DNA from: an uncultured Veillonella sp.
GTDB lineage: Bacteria > Bacillota > Negativicutes > Veillonellales > Veillonellaceae
Length of the DNA stretch: 64,000 bases
Assembly (NCBI RefSeq): GCF_905209685.1
Contig: NZ_CAJLUB010000002.1
Location: 1 to 64,000, forward strand
Direction of reading: 5' to 3'
The number at the start of each line of letters is the position of its first letter. Position 1 is the first letter of the stretch. The translations under genes and the position numbers were made by a program. Positions 1 to 10,049 of the stretch are shown piece by piece. The notes under the pieces are model-generated. The model made no database searches. It saw only the letters and a list, made by a program, of their open reading frames with translations, and was not told where the DNA came from.

Positions 1-1
1 T

Positions 2-853
2 GTATTGATGCTTGAAAACTTGCGTTACCACAATGAAGAAACTAAAAATGACCCTGAGTTTGCTAAACAATTAGCATCTCTTGCTGATGTAGCTATTAAT
101 GATGCGTTTGGTGTTTCTCACCGTAATGCAGCATCCGTAGTCGGTATTGCTGACTATATTCCTATGGCAGCAGGCTTCTTGCTCAAAAAAGAAATTGAAG
201 CATTAAGTGCAGCGGTTGTACATCCTAAAACACCTATGGCAGCTATCATCGGTGGTGCTAAGGTAACAGATAAAATTTCTGTAATTTCTAATTTATTACC
301 TAAAGTTGATGTCATGATTATCGGCGGCGGTATGGCTAACGCTTTCATTAAAGCACAAGGCTGTAACATTGGTAGCTCCTTATTCGAAGAAGGCCAAGAA
401 GCTATCGCTACAGATCTTGTTATGGAAGCACGTGTAGCAGGGGCTAAATTATTGACTCCAATCGATGCTGTAGTAGCTGATGCTTTCAGCAACGATGCTA
501 ATACTAAAATCGTTGACGTTGAAAATATTGAAGATGGTTGGATGGTTCTAGATATCGGCCCTAAAACACGTGAGCTATATGTAGAAGCATTGGCGCCAAT
601 GAAGACTATTATTTGGAATGGTCCTATGGGCGTATTTGAAATGGAAAACTTTGCAGCTGGTACAAATGCGGTAGCAAAAGCTGTAGCTGAATCCGATGCG
701 ATGACTATCGTTGGTGGTGGTGACTCTGTAGCGGCTATTGAAAAAAGTGGCTTAGCAGACAAGATTAGCCATATCTCCACAGGTGGTGGCGCATCCTTGG
801 AATTCTTAGAAGGTAAAATCCTACCAGGTATTGCTGCATTGTCTGAGGCATAA
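2..853 (+). CDS. pgk: Phosphoglycerate kinase, 3' part (5' end outside window)
   Basis: Phosphoglycerate kinase transfers phosphate from 1,3-bisphosphoglycerate to ADP in the cytoplasm. The frame is open from base 2, so the N-terminal ~110 residues lie upstream and about 283 remain of a family length near 395. LENLRYHNEE, the IGGAKVTDKI segment, IIWNGPMGVFE and the C-terminal nucleotide-binding glycine motifs VGGGDSVAAI and STGGGASLEFLEG are all visible. An ATG at 8 is internal to the conserved LENLR region and is not the start. One base separates its stop from tpiA, so it is the upstream member of a pgk-tpiA-gpmI cluster, a common Firmicute arrangement. Identity is secure. Confidence 0.97.
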   Translation, partial: VLMLENLRYHNEETKNDPEFAKQLASLADVAINDAFGVSHRNAASVVGIADYIPMAAGFLLKKEIEALSAAVVHPKTPMAAIIGGAKVTDKISVISNLLPKVDVMIIGGGMANAFIKAQGCNIGSSLFEEGQEAIATDLVMEARVAGAKLLTPIDAVVADAFSNDANTKIVDVENIEDGWMVLDIGPKTRELYVEALAPMKTIIWNGPMGVFEMENFAAGTNAVAKAVAESDAMTIVGGGDSVAAIEKSGLADKISHISTGGGASLEFLEGKILPGIAALSEA

Positions 854-854
854 T

Positions 855-1625
855 ATGAGAAAACCCATTATTGCAGGAAATTGGAAAATGAATGGCACCA
901 TTGCGTCTGGATCTATCCTGATCGAAGCGTTTAACAGCGTGTTACAAGATATGGAATTATCCTGTGATGTAGTTGTTTGCCCGCCTTTTACAGCTATTGA
1001 ACGTGCAGTAGCATTAACACGCGATACAGCTATTGCAGTAGGCGCACAAACCATGGATTATCATGATGCTGGTGCATTTACTGGTGAAATTTCACCACTT
1101 ATGCTTACAGAGGTAGGCGTCAATTATGTTATCATTGGTCACTCTGAACGCCGTGAATATTATGGTGAAACAGATGAGACGGTAAATGCAAAGATTAAAA
1201 GTGCATTCCATCATAATTTGACACCTATTGTCTGTGTTGGTGAAAGTTTAGAACAACGTGAGTCCGGTCATACTCTTGACTGGATTACGTCTCAACTTAA
1301 AGGTGCTTTGGTTGATGTTCCGAAGGAACAAGTTAGCCAATTGATTGTTGCGTACGAACCAATTTGGGCTATCGGTACAGGAAAAACAGCAACTGCTGAT
1401 CAAGCTGAAGAAGTATGTAAAGAAATTCGTGATTACATACGCTCTTTATACGATGATGAGACTGCTGATGCTGTGCGTATCCAATATGGTGGTAGTGTTA
1501 AATCTGAAAATGCTCTCGAAATCCTAGGAGAACCTAATATTGATGGGGCACTCGTAGGTGGTGCATCTTTAGTAGTTGATGAATTTATTGATATCATTAA
1601 AGCGGCAAATCAAGTAAGCGCTTAA
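855..1625 (+). CDS. tpiA: Triosephosphate isomerase
   Basis: Interconverts dihydroxyacetone phosphate and glyceraldehyde-3-phosphate. The 256-residue TIM barrel is full length. Visible catalytic elements are the NWKMN substrate lysine (K11), IGHSERR with the electrophile H96, the catalytic glutamate E168 in AYEPIWAIGTG, and the phosphate-binding QYGGSV and GALVGGASL loops. The ATG at 855 lies one base past the pgk stop and gives the canonical N-terminus MRKPIIAGNWKMN. An in-frame TTG at 831 would only extend the protein back into pgk. It is probably translated together with pgk from one mRNA. Confidence 0.98.
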   Translation: MRKPIIAGNWKMNGTIASGSILIEAFNSVLQDMELSCDVVVCPPFTAIERAVALTRDTAIAVGAQTMDYHDAGAFTGEISPLMLTEVGVNYVIIGHSERREYYGETDETVNAKIKSAFHHNLTPIVCVGESLEQRESGHTLDWITSQLKGALVDVPKEQVSQLIVAYEPIWAIGTGKTATADQAEEVCKEIRDYIRSLYDDETADAVRIQYGGSVKSENALEILGEPNIDGALVGGASLVVDEFIDIIKAANQVSA

Positions 1626-1638
1626 TATGAGGTTAAAA

Positions 1639-3165
1639 ATGGCTAAATTAAAGGCTCCCGTAATGCTAGTCATCTTAGATGGCTTTGGCATGGGAGATCA
1701 ATCAGATACAACCAATGCTGTAGTACAGGCGAAGCCGCACTGTTTTAATCAATTATGGGATACGTATCCACATACAAAATTAGAAGCATCAGGACTAGCG
1801 GTAGGCCTTCCAGAAGGCCAAATGGGGAATTCTGAGGTTGGCCATTTAAACCTGGGCTCTGGTCGCATTGTGTACCAAGATTTAACTCGTATTACTAAAG
1901 ACGTTGAGTCTGGTGAGTTTTATAATCGCCCTGTTATAAAGGAAATATATGAAGTAGGCAAAAAACAAAGCTTACATCTTATCGGCCTAGTTTCTGATGG
2001 TAATGTGCATTGCTCCTTAGAACATATCAAGGCTGTTATTAAAGGCGCTCATGACAATGGTATTGAACATGTATATGTACATGCATTGCTCGATGGTCGT
2101 GATGTAGCACCTCAATGCGCACAAGGTTATATCAAAGATTTAGAAGCATATATGGCAGAGCTAAACTGTGGTAAAATTGCCACCGTTAGTGGTCGCTATT
2201 ATGCAATGGATCGGGATAATCGTTGGGACCGTGTGGAACTTGCTTACAATGCTATTGTACATGGTCAAGGTGAAAGTGCCGCATCAGCTTGTGAAGCGGT
2301 ACAACAATCTTATGATAAGGATGCAGCTGATGAGTTTGTTCTTCCTACAGTGATTGACACTGAAGGAACTATCAAGAATGGTGATGCTGTTATCTTCTGT
2401 AACTTCCGTCCAGACCGTGGGCGTGAACTTACAAAAGCCTTAGTATTGCCAGAATTTGATGGCTTTAACCGTGAACCATTATCCTTGTATATGGCGACCA
2501 TGACCAAATATGAAGATGGCTTACCAGTTCATATTGTGTACGAAAAAGACATCTTGTCAGAAACATTAGGCGAAGTACTCAGTGTAGGTGGCTATCGTCA
2601 ATTGCGTATTGCTGAAACAGAGAAATATGCCCATGTAACGTACTTCTTCAACGGCGGTAAAGAGGAACCATTTGAAGGCGAGGACCGCATCCTTGTAAAA
2701 TCACCTCAAGTGGCAACTTATGATTTACAACCTGAGATGAGCGCTTATGAAGTGACTGATAAGGTTGTACAAGCTATTCAAGATGAAACATATGACATGA
2801 TTATCTTGAACTTTGCAAACCCAGATATGGTCGGTCATACAGGTAGCTTTGAAGCAGCTGTTAAAGCAGTGCAAGCAGTAGATACTTGTTTAGGTCGAAT
2901 CGTAGAGGCTATACGTAATAAAAAGGGTCATTTGTTGATTACCGCAGACCATGGTAATGCAGAGCTTATGGTTAACCATGAAACAGGTAAGGTGCATACA
3001 GCACATACAACGAACTTGGTACCGTTAATTTTAATGAGTGATACTCTAAAATCAGCTACATTAGAATCTGGTAAATTATGTGATATTGCGCCAACATTAT
3101 TAGACTTGGCTGGCATAGATCAACCAAAATCTATGACTGGGCATAGTTTGGTAAAAAAAGCATAA
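1639..3165 (+). CDS. gpmI: 2,3-bisphosphoglycerate-independent phosphoglycerate mutase
   Basis: Converts 3-phosphoglycerate to 2-phosphoglycerate using two metal ions and a phosphoserine intermediate. The protein is 508 residues, the usual size. LVILDGFG carries metal ligand D14; the nucleophile is S65 in GNSEVGHLNLGSGR; GRYYAMDRDNRWDR, FCNFRPDRGRE and the C-terminal ITADHGNAE and VHTAHTTNLVP metal motifs are present. I chose ATG 1639 because GAGG at 1629-1632 is spaced six bases before it. An in-frame ATG at 1627 adds four residues (MRLK) but has no ribosome site. It lies 13 bases after tpiA and is likely co-transcribed. Confidence 0.97.
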   Translation: MAKLKAPVMLVILDGFGMGDQSDTTNAVVQAKPHCFNQLWDTYPHTKLEASGLAVGLPEGQMGNSEVGHLNLGSGRIVYQDLTRITKDVESGEFYNRPVIKEIYEVGKKQSLHLIGLVSDGNVHCSLEHIKAVIKGAHDNGIEHVYVHALLDGRDVAPQCAQGYIKDLEAYMAELNCGKIATVSGRYYAMDRDNRWDRVELAYNAIVHGQGESAASACEAVQQSYDKDAADEFVLPTVIDTEGTIKNGDAVIFCNFRPDRGRELTKALVLPEFDGFNREPLSLYMATMTKYEDGLPVHIVYEKDILSETLGEVLSVGGYRQLRIAETEKYAHVTYFFNGGKEEPFEGEDRILVKSPQVATYDLQPEMSAYEVTDKVVQAIQDETYDMIILNFANPDMVGHTGSFEAAVKAVQAVDTCLGRIVEAIRNKKGHLLITADHGNAELMVNHETGKVHTAHTTNLVPLILMSDTLKSATLESGKLCDIAPTLLDLAGIDQPKSMTGHSLVKKA

Positions 3166-3227
3166 TATAGAGTTTTCACTATATTTATAGTTAATTAGAG
3201 TTATAACCTATATGGTTTAGCTCAATA

Positions 3228-3254
3228 TATAATGATTGTCGTATGACAGTCATT
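3228..3254 (+). promoter_or_regulatory. Possible eno promoter -10 with downstream inverted repeat
   Basis: The 114-bp gpmI-eno gap contains TATAAT at 3228-3233, partly overlapping an inverted repeat with arms aatgattgtc (3231-3240) and gacagtcatt (3245-3254) around a GTAT loop. No good -35 box is visible at the right spacing and no T-run follows, so this looks more like a protein-binding site or 5'-UTR hairpin than a terminator. That eno has its own promoter is an inference. Confidence 0.35.
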
Positions 3255-3270
3255 CCATTAGATTTTATGA

Positions 3271-4563
<1,293 letters not shown>

Positions 4564-4589
4564 AAATCGTCTTAGCTAAAAGTTCAATA

Positions 4590-4616
4590 AGGGCGCCCTT
4601 CGGGGCGCCTTTTTTG
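4590..4616 (+). terminator. Rho-independent terminator after eno
   Basis: GC-rich stem gggcgccc / gggcgcct with a TTCG tetraloop, followed directly by a run of six Ts. It separates the glycolysis genes from the pilus operon. Confidence 0.93.
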
Positions 4617-4750
4617 TATGCCTAAAATAAAAAAGTTTTCGCTTCGTGGATTTTTAAACATAAAAGAGGAATTAAAGATGTGATGTCGAACCATATAACG
4701 CCATACGCTAGTGTGAGGTAAAAACATACCGCAAGGTATAGGAGGTGACC

Positions 4751-5761
4751 ATGTATGTAGATGTAACATTAGACGATATTATTCTGTATGCATTAGAGCA
4801 TCATGTCAGCGATATTCACTTTGATCCAACTAAAAATGGTGTACAAATTAGATTACGACAAGATGGATTATTACAGACGCATATGACTGTATCAAACGAA
4901 GAGGCAGATCTTATTATTAACCGTATCAAGGTATGTAGTACGTTAGATATTAGTGAAAAGAGATTGCCTCAAGATGGTCGTTGGGCATGGAGTCATAAGG
5001 ATACATCGGTAACGATGCGCGTATCTACATTACCCAGTTTATATGGAGAAACTTTGGTGTGTCGTCTTATGGGGAATGAAGGTAGTCATAAGGATCTAAA
5101 AGCGTTAGGCATGCGTGCAGATATTTTTGATCATATTGAACAGCTATTAAAACGTCCTTATGGATTGTTACTTATCTGTGGACCTACGGGAAGCGGCAAG
5201 ACTGCTACCTTATATGCGATGCTCCGCATGTTGAATTTAGAGGAAACAAAGCTAATTTGCCTTGAAGACCCTGTAGAGGCTGAAATAAAAGGAGCCATTC
5301 AAATTGGTATTAACGAAAAAATCGGCTTTACCTTTGCCAAAGGGTTAAGATCTGTGCTACGTCAAGATCCAGATACGATTATGATCGGTGAGATTCGGGA
5401 TAAGGAGACGGCAGAGCTGGCTGTTAAATCAGCTTTAACCGGACACCGTGTACTATCCACTATTCATACAAATACAGCACTTGGTGTTGTAACGCGTCTC
5501 ATGGATATGGGGGTAGAACCGTATTTAATACGGGCTACCTTGATGGGGGCCATTGCACAACGTCTAGTTAGAAAATTTGATGGTACATCGTATCACGGAC
5601 GGACTGCTCTGTTTGAATACTTAGAGATACCTATTAATTCGGCTCAGTGGGATCAATTAGAGGCACATGTATTACTGTCCTTAGAAGATTCCGCCCGTGA
5701 AGCCGTAGCTCAACATGTTACATCTATAGAGGAGGTGCATCGTTGTGGACTCATGCTGTAA
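4751..5761 (+). CDS. pilB: Type IV pilus extension ATPase, PilB/GspE/ComGA family
   Basis: Secretion-type ATPase expected to power pilin polymerisation at the inner membrane. Its 336 residues cover the N2D and catalytic domains only. The N1/MshEN domain of classical PilB is absent, so it is closer to the short ComGA form. Walker A GPTGSGKT is at residues 144-151; ICLEDPVEAEI (Asp box), DPDTIMIGEIRD (Walker B) and the His box TGHRVLSTIHTN follow. I see no tetracysteine zinc motif near the C-terminus. TAGGAGGT sits just before ATG 4751. First gene of the pilus operon; it overlaps pilT by 17 bases. The gap from 4617 shows no clear promoter. Confidence 0.92.
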   Translation: MYVDVTLDDIILYALEHHVSDIHFDPTKNGVQIRLRQDGLLQTHMTVSNEEADLIINRIKVCSTLDISEKRLPQDGRWAWSHKDTSVTMRVSTLPSLYGETLVCRLMGNEGSHKDLKALGMRADIFDHIEQLLKRPYGLLLICGPTGSGKTATLYAMLRMLNLEETKLICLEDPVEAEIKGAIQIGINEKIGFTFAKGLRSVLRQDPDTIMIGEIRDKETAELAVKSALTGHRVLSTIHTNTALGVVTRLMDMGVEPYLIRATLMGAIAQRLVRKFDGTSYHGRTALFEYLEIPINSAQWDQLEAHVLLSLEDSAREAVAQHVTSIEEVHRCGLML

Positions 5762-6764
5762 TAGTGAAAGTTTAGAAACCATTGTTGAAGAGGCTATACA
5801 CTTATCATCAACAGATATTCATCTACAATGTGGCGAGCCTATCTATTTGAGACATGGTGATGGATTAAAGGCCACTCAATTTGTATGTACCACTACGTTG
5901 ATTGAAGATATTTTGCGACGTTGTGGTATAGCATCGTATGAATGGCAATCTATTGATGAAGCTTGTTCCTGTTGTGGTGTACGTATTCGTGTTCATCTGT
6001 ATCGAGCTAATCAAACTATATGTGGCACACTTCGCTTATTGTGTCATCAACAACTTAAACTGGATGATAATAGTGAAGGTCAACTCCTACAAAAATTATG
6101 TGAATCTCATGATGGTTTATTGCTCGTCTGTGGCCCTACAGGCAGTGGTAAAAGTTTTACCTTAGCTTGCTGTATTGATTATATCAATCAAACAATGGAG
6201 CGTCACATCATCACCTTAGAAGACCCCATCGAATTTGAGTTTAAACCTAAGAAATCGTTAATTCATCAACGCCAATTAGGTGCAGATATTAAGTCTATGT
6301 CTGATGGTATTCGAGATGCATTGAGGGAGGATCCAGATGTCATTATGGTAGGAGAACTCCGAGATCGAGAAACCTTAGAGGCTGCTCTTCATGCAGCCGA
6401 AACAGGTCATCTTGTGATGGCAACCATGCATACACAGCGGGCTGTAATGGCTGTTCACCGTATGATTTCACTATTCCCTGGTGAACAACAAGAGGAGGTG
6501 CGTAGTCAAATATCTCAAGTACTACGTGCCGTTATATGTCAACGGCTCCTTCGATGGAATAAAAAGTTCATTACCATTCGGGATATTTTGCTAAACACGC
6601 ATGCGGTAGCGAATTTGATACGTACTCGTAAGGAACCACAGATTATTTCTATTCAAGAAACACAATTACCTATGAAAACACTAGAGATGGCCGTACGAGA
6701 TGCGAAGGTACAATATGGCTCTCAGCAACAACTACATACATTATTAGATCAACAATTATCGTAG
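5745..6764 (+). CDS. pilT: Type IV pilus retraction ATPase, PilT family
   Basis: 339-residue retraction ATPase, expected to depolymerise pili for twitching or DNA uptake. Walker A GPTGSGKS lies at residues 130-137, followed by ITLEDPIEFEF, DPDVIMVGELRDRETLEAAL and the His box TGHLVMATMHT. HRMISLFPGEQQEEVRSQIS resembles the PilT-specific C-terminal region that follows the His box. The start is GTG 5745 behind GAGGAGGT. The N-terminal ~60 residues are cysteine-rich and more divergent than typical PilT. A dedicated PilT beside PilB argues for a retractile pilus rather than a plain secretion pseudopilus. Confidence 0.9.
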   Translation: MDSCCNSESLETIVEEAIHLSSTDIHLQCGEPIYLRHGDGLKATQFVCTTTLIEDILRRCGIASYEWQSIDEACSCCGVRIRVHLYRANQTICGTLRLLCHQQLKLDDNSEGQLLQKLCESHDGLLLVCGPTGSGKSFTLACCIDYINQTMERHIITLEDPIEFEFKPKKSLIHQRQLGADIKSMSDGIRDALREDPDVIMVGELRDRETLEAALHAAETGHLVMATMHTQRAVMAVHRMISLFPGEQQEEVRSQISQVLRAVICQRLLRWNKKFITIRDILLNTHAVANLIRTRKEPQIISIQETQLPMKTLEMAVRDAKVQYGSQQQLHTLLDQQLS

Positions 6765-6772
6765 GTGAAGGT

Positions 6773-7948
6773 ATGGAGGCTTATGAATATGTCGTAAAAG
6801 ATGAGAATAATGAAACGATCAAAGGTTTAATATGGGCGGATTCAGAACAGGAGGTCGGCACACGGTTAAAGCGAGATGGATATAAGATTTATAAAATTAC
6901 CTTACAAGTAAATAAGAAGAAACATAAGTGGAATCATACTATGGTGGTAGATGTAACCTATCAATTAGGACTACTCATCGAATCTGGCGTGCCTTTACGA
7001 CGAGCATTACAGTTATTGTGTCAGGGAAAGCGAGGCCTTTTATATACAGCCTTATATGAATCGATTGAGCGTGGTCAAACGTTGTCTCAAGCATTGCGAA
7101 GTGAAGGTTGTCCTGCCATTGCACTGGCTTTATTAGAAAGTGGAGAGGCCGCAGGTACATTAGGAGAAAGCTTGCAATATATATCACGTCACTATGATTG
7201 GGAACGACAGCTACGGCAAAAGGTTATCAGTGCTATTTCTTATCCATTATTTTTACTTGTATTAATGAATATCTTTTTTCTTGTTACCATCTTGTTTATT
7301 GTTCCATCCTTTGAAAAGGTTTTTACCACCATGCATATTACATTACCAGTGATGACGCGAGCCCTCTTTGCATTAGGACAAGGGTTAAAGAATCATCCCA
7401 TAGTGGTTGTTATTCTGCATTGTGTAGGCCTAGGAGCTATGGTCTTTGCATATCATCAACATAGTATAAAACGCAAAGTACATCGTTGGCTTTGGCAGTT
7501 GGCTCACCGATACCAATGGATGACCTGCATTTACTATACAAGTATGTTGAAAGTTTGGGCGCTTTTGTTAGATTCTGGAATTTCTATTATTCACACAGTG
7601 AATATTACAAGACCTTTATGGGGCAATATGTATGGTGCCGAATGTAGTGAAAAGGTAGAAGCAAAATTATTATCAGGCCATTCTTTTGAAGAGAGCCTAA
7701 GAACGGAGAATATTGGAAATTCCTTTATATGGCAAATGATCTCTATTGGAGAGGAAAGTGGGGAACTCGTAAAGATGTTAGAACATTGTGGACATTATTA
7801 TGAATCTATACTTTCAAAATATATTGCCCGTCTTGAGAGACTATTAGAACCGATATTACTGACTTTGATGGGAATCGGTGTAGCCGTTTTGGTTGTATCT
7901 GTTATGTATCCGTTGTTTACGTCTATTGCTAAATTGGGAGGGCAGTAG
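6773..7948 (+). CDS. pilC: Type IV pilus platform protein, PilC/GspF family
   Basis: Inner-membrane platform that couples the ATPases to pilin. 391 residues, near family length. Two T2SSF domains are recognisable, each with the G-x-L-L-x-S-G-x-P motif or its variant (LGLLIESGVPLRRAL near residue 65; LLLDSGISIIHTV near 265). Hydrophobic segments fall near residues 157-180, 205-225 and at the C-terminus. It starts eight bases after the pilT stop. A ~50-bp gap separates it from the pilin gene. Confidence 0.93.
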   Translation: MEAYEYVVKDENNETIKGLIWADSEQEVGTRLKRDGYKIYKITLQVNKKKHKWNHTMVVDVTYQLGLLIESGVPLRRALQLLCQGKRGLLYTALYESIERGQTLSQALRSEGCPAIALALLESGEAAGTLGESLQYISRHYDWERQLRQKVISAISYPLFLLVLMNIFFLVTILFIVPSFEKVFTTMHITLPVMTRALFALGQGLKNHPIVVVILHCVGLGAMVFAYHQHSIKRKVHRWLWQLAHRYQWMTCIYYTSMLKVWALLLDSGISIIHTVNITRPLWGNMYGAECSEKVEAKLLSGHSFEESLRTENIGNSFIWQMISIGEESGELVKMLEHCGHYYESILSKYIARLERLLEPILLTLMGIGVAVLVVSVMYPLFTSIAKLGGQ

Positions 7949-8275
7949 GCATTGTTATCAAGCTATTTTACAGGATTAATAATGATAAAAGGAGGATATT
8001 ATGAGTTCTGTTATGCACCTAGTTCATGGATTAAATCATAGATTAGAAATATGTGGTCAATGGATTGTAGAACATCTACAAATTAATCATGTTCGAGAAA
8101 ACCTTAAAAAATCGAGAAAAGGTGGATTTACTCTTGTAGAATTAATGGTTGTCGTTGCAGTTATTGCCATATTAGCGGCCATTGCGATGCCACAATTTCT
8201 ATCGGCTGCTGATAGAGCGCGAACTGCGAAGGAAACAGCAGATATTCAAATTATTAAAAATGCAACACAGCTCTA

Positions 8276-8294
8276 TATGATTGTTAAAGATGTA
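8276..8294 (+). other. attL, left prophage attachment site
   Basis: An 8-bp identical core tatgattg (8276-8283) occurs again at 49031-49038. Similarity extends as tatgattgNNaaNNatgta over 19 bp. The upstream side is pilin coding sequence; the downstream side is phage. Joining at the core gives TAT ATG ATT GAC AAG, restoring the pilin frame, which places the crossover here. Confidence 0.9.
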
Positions 8295-8346
8295 AGTGTA
8301 AAGAAGTGCTTATTTAATGTATCTTTTAGATATAATACTTTCAATT

Positions 8347-8366
8347 CGTCAAAAATCGTCAAAAAT
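8347..8366 (+). repeat. Putative integrase arm-binding repeats, left end
   Basis: Two adjacent copies of cgtcaaaaat (8347-8356 and 8357-8366). The same motif is repeated twice near the right end (48898-48919). Paired short repeats flanking each end are typical of arm-type sites for tyrosine integrases; that role is inferred. Confidence 0.65.
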
Positions 8367-8367
8367 T

Positions 8368-9438
8368 TTATTTAAAAATATTAGCAACTGCATTTGATGC
8401 TGCTGCTTTCATTTCATCGTTATAATGCACATAGGTTTTCATAACCATTTGTGGTGTATCACCAAGTAAAGATGATACAGTTTTCACATCAAGTCCGTTA
8501 GCTAATAGTTTTGTAGCGTAGGTGTGTCTAAGGTTATGTGCTGATAGGTTATCTCCAAAGCGTTTCAAGTATGTGTTTATTTGCCATTTAACACCATTTT
8601 TCTTGTATGGGTTTAACACTAAATCATGTTCAAACTCTAACTCATGTGATTTGTACTCTATAAGTATGTTTTTTAATATAGGCGGAATTGGCAAAATTCG
8701 CACCGAATTGGCGGTTTTAGTTTTCTCAAAGGTGATAACACCTTTACGGAAAGAAAGTTGCTTATTGATGTGAATTTGGCGATTTTCTATGGATATATCA
8801 TTCCAAGTTAAACCATATACTTCACTAAACCTCATTCCTGTATATCTAGCTATCTGTAAAAAGTAATAGGCTTGTGGATATTTCTCACGCATATATTTTG
8901 CAAACTGGTTTAAATCTTCATCGGTTATTGTATGGATCATATTCTTACGTTCGACACGTGGCAACCTAACACCAGTACATGGGTTATCACTAATTATCTT
9001 GTATGGGTTGATAGCTATATAGAATATCCTTTCCACTACCTTATAATACGAATTGATAGTAGTAGGTGAGTTAGCCATTTTATTTACCGCATTTTGAATG
9101 TGTAACGGCTTAATATCTGACAACTTCATATCGTGGATAAACTTGAAAGCACACACCGCATGACGATACATAACCAAAGTATTATGCGTGACGTGTGCCT
9201 TTTTTATTTCAAGGAACATATCCGCAAATTCCTTGAATGTTAATTCTTTTAATTCTGTATCTTTTGTGAGTAATGCGGTTTTGTCTAATTCCTTAACTAT
9301 AACGTGTCCGTATTCCTTAGCCTCACGTTTAGTTTTGAAACCCTGTTTAGACTTCTGTTTCCATTTGTAGCCGTCTTTGTATGCGACTATGATTTGAAAC
9401 CCTTTATCCTTTTTTCTTATTGTAAAGTTGTATTGCAT
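8368..9438 (-). CDS. int: Tyrosine recombinase integrase
   Basis: Site-specific integrase that inserts the phage at the pilin att site. 356 residues with an N-terminal arm-binding domain (KDKGFQIIVAYKDGYKWKQK), a core-binding SAM-like domain (~60-150) and the catalytic domain. R203 (TGMRFSEV), H301 and R304 (HNLRHTYA) and nucleophile Y336 (MKTYVHY) are visible. The start I chose, ATG at 9438, has GAGG six bases upstream; four more residues are possible from 9450. It is the last gene of the leftward immunity operon and its 3' end overlaps the truncated pilin frame tail to tail. Confidence 0.95.
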   Translation of the reverse strand: MQYNFTIRKKDKGFQIIVAYKDGYKWKQKSKQGFKTKREAKEYGHVIVKELDKTALLTKDTELKELTFKEFADMFLEIKKAHVTHNTLVMYRHAVCAFKFIHDMKLSDIKPLHIQNAVNKMANSPTTINSYYKVVERIFYIAINPYKIISDNPCTGVRLPRVERKNMIHTITDEDLNQFAKYMREKYPQAYYFLQIARYTGMRFSEVYGLTWNDISIENRQIHINKQLSFRKGVITFEKTKTANSVRILPIPPILKNILIEYKSHELEFEHDLVLNPYKKNGVKWQINTYLKRFGDNLSAHNLRHTYATKLLANGLDVKTVSSLLGDTPQMVMKTYVHYNDEMKAAASNAVANIFK

Positions 9439-9446
9439 GGTATACC

Positions 9447-9704
9447 TCACAATATATGCGTGTAGAAATTTATTCCCTCGAACTCAATTTCCCTTGCGTG
9501 TGCCATGCGTTCTAATAAATCAATATTAGCGTGGCTGAACATATCATCATTTAATATATGACCTATCTCATGCAGTATTCCTTTACGTTGTACATCAATA
9601 GGTTTATCACGATTAACTAGAATGGTGTAAGTGCCATCATCGTTTAAAGTAAGTACTGCATTTTGAGATGGTCTTAACTTTGTGTAGATTAAAACTATAT
9701 TCAT
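9447..9704 (-). CDS. ImmA/IrrE-type metallopeptidase, short form
   Basis: About 85 residues with the zinc-protease motif HEIGH (in KGILHEIGHILNDD), typical of the ImmA/IrrE family whose ICEBs1 member cleaves the ImmR repressor after DNA damage. It is roughly half the length of ICEBs1 ImmA; the N-terminal substrate-recognition part seems missing. The order repressor, small membrane gene, immA, int on one strand resembles the ICEBs1/phi105 immunity layout. I prefer the second ATG (9704) because AGGGGG is only one base from the first. The anti-repressor role is inferred from position. Confidence 0.75.
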   Translation of the reverse strand: MNIVLIYTKLRPSQNAVLTLNDDGTYTILVNRDKPIDVQRKGILHEIGHILNDDMFSHANIDLLERMAHAREIEFEGINFYTHIL

Positions 9705-9760
9705 ATACATTCCCCCTTATGGGAGTATTGTACATAAAATAATGTGTATAATTTTTCGCA

Positions 9761-10048
9761 TTATTTATTTGTGATTGAGTGGAATATCCAAACCAGTACA
9801 GATGTTAGCCATATAGACATTGACGATACTATACCTACGCTTAATACAAAGTTAGGTTTGTAATTAATAAATAATACGTTTAGTAGAATTGAAATGATTA
9901 ACCACGGAACAAAAACGCTATAAGGTTTATTTTGCTTAGAATAGAATAATATAAATAATATAGTGGCTATGATACCTACAACACCTGCAACAGTAGGATA
10001 ACCAAAGAAATAAGCAACTATAGATATAACAGAGAATAGTAGTTCCAT
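9761..10048 (-). CDS. Small membrane protein in immunity operon
   Basis: About 95 residues, almost wholly hydrophobic, with three or four predicted membrane helices (LLFSVISIVAYFFGY, VAGVVGIIATILFILFY, VFVPWLIISILLNVLFI, SVGIVSSMSIWLTSVLVWIF). The ATG at 10048 overlaps the repressor stop and follows GAGGG. I do not recognise a family. Its place between repressor and peptidase suggests a role in immunity or superinfection exclusion, which is a guess. Confidence 0.7.
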   Translation of the reverse strand: MELLFSVISIVAYFFGYPTVAGVVGIIATILFILFYSKQNKPYSVFVPWLIISILLNVLFINYKPNFVLSVGIVSSMSIWLTSVLVWIFHSITNK

Positions 10049-10049
10049 A

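Larger units (their letters stand above)
8001..8375 (+). pseudogene. pilA: Major type IV pilin, 5' part, truncated by the prophage
   Basis: Codons 1-92 (8001-8276) are the original gene; the rest of the open frame, about 32 residues, is read from phage DNA and ends at 8375. The class III signal is KGG^FTLVELMVVV, with the +5 glutamate and a 20-residue hydrophobic helix AVIAILAAIAMPQFL. The leader before the cleavage site is about 42 residues, far longer than the usual 6-20. AGGAGG precedes ATG 8001. The product keeps the assembly helix but lacks the C-terminal globular domain, so it should not make a normal pilus and might act as a dominant negative. The missing 56 codons lie at 49032-49202. 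Confidence 0.93.

Noticed and set aside
154-780. Long antisense open frame opposite pgk (208 codons), and similar minus-strand frames opposite eno, terL, the giant gene and pheT
   Set aside because: They mirror the codon pattern of the true plus-strand genes, lack ribosome sites and show no recognisable protein.
8276-8283. tRNA-gene attachment site for the prophage
   Set aside because: The left junction is clearly within pilin coding sequence and the right junction restores it; no tRNA near either end.
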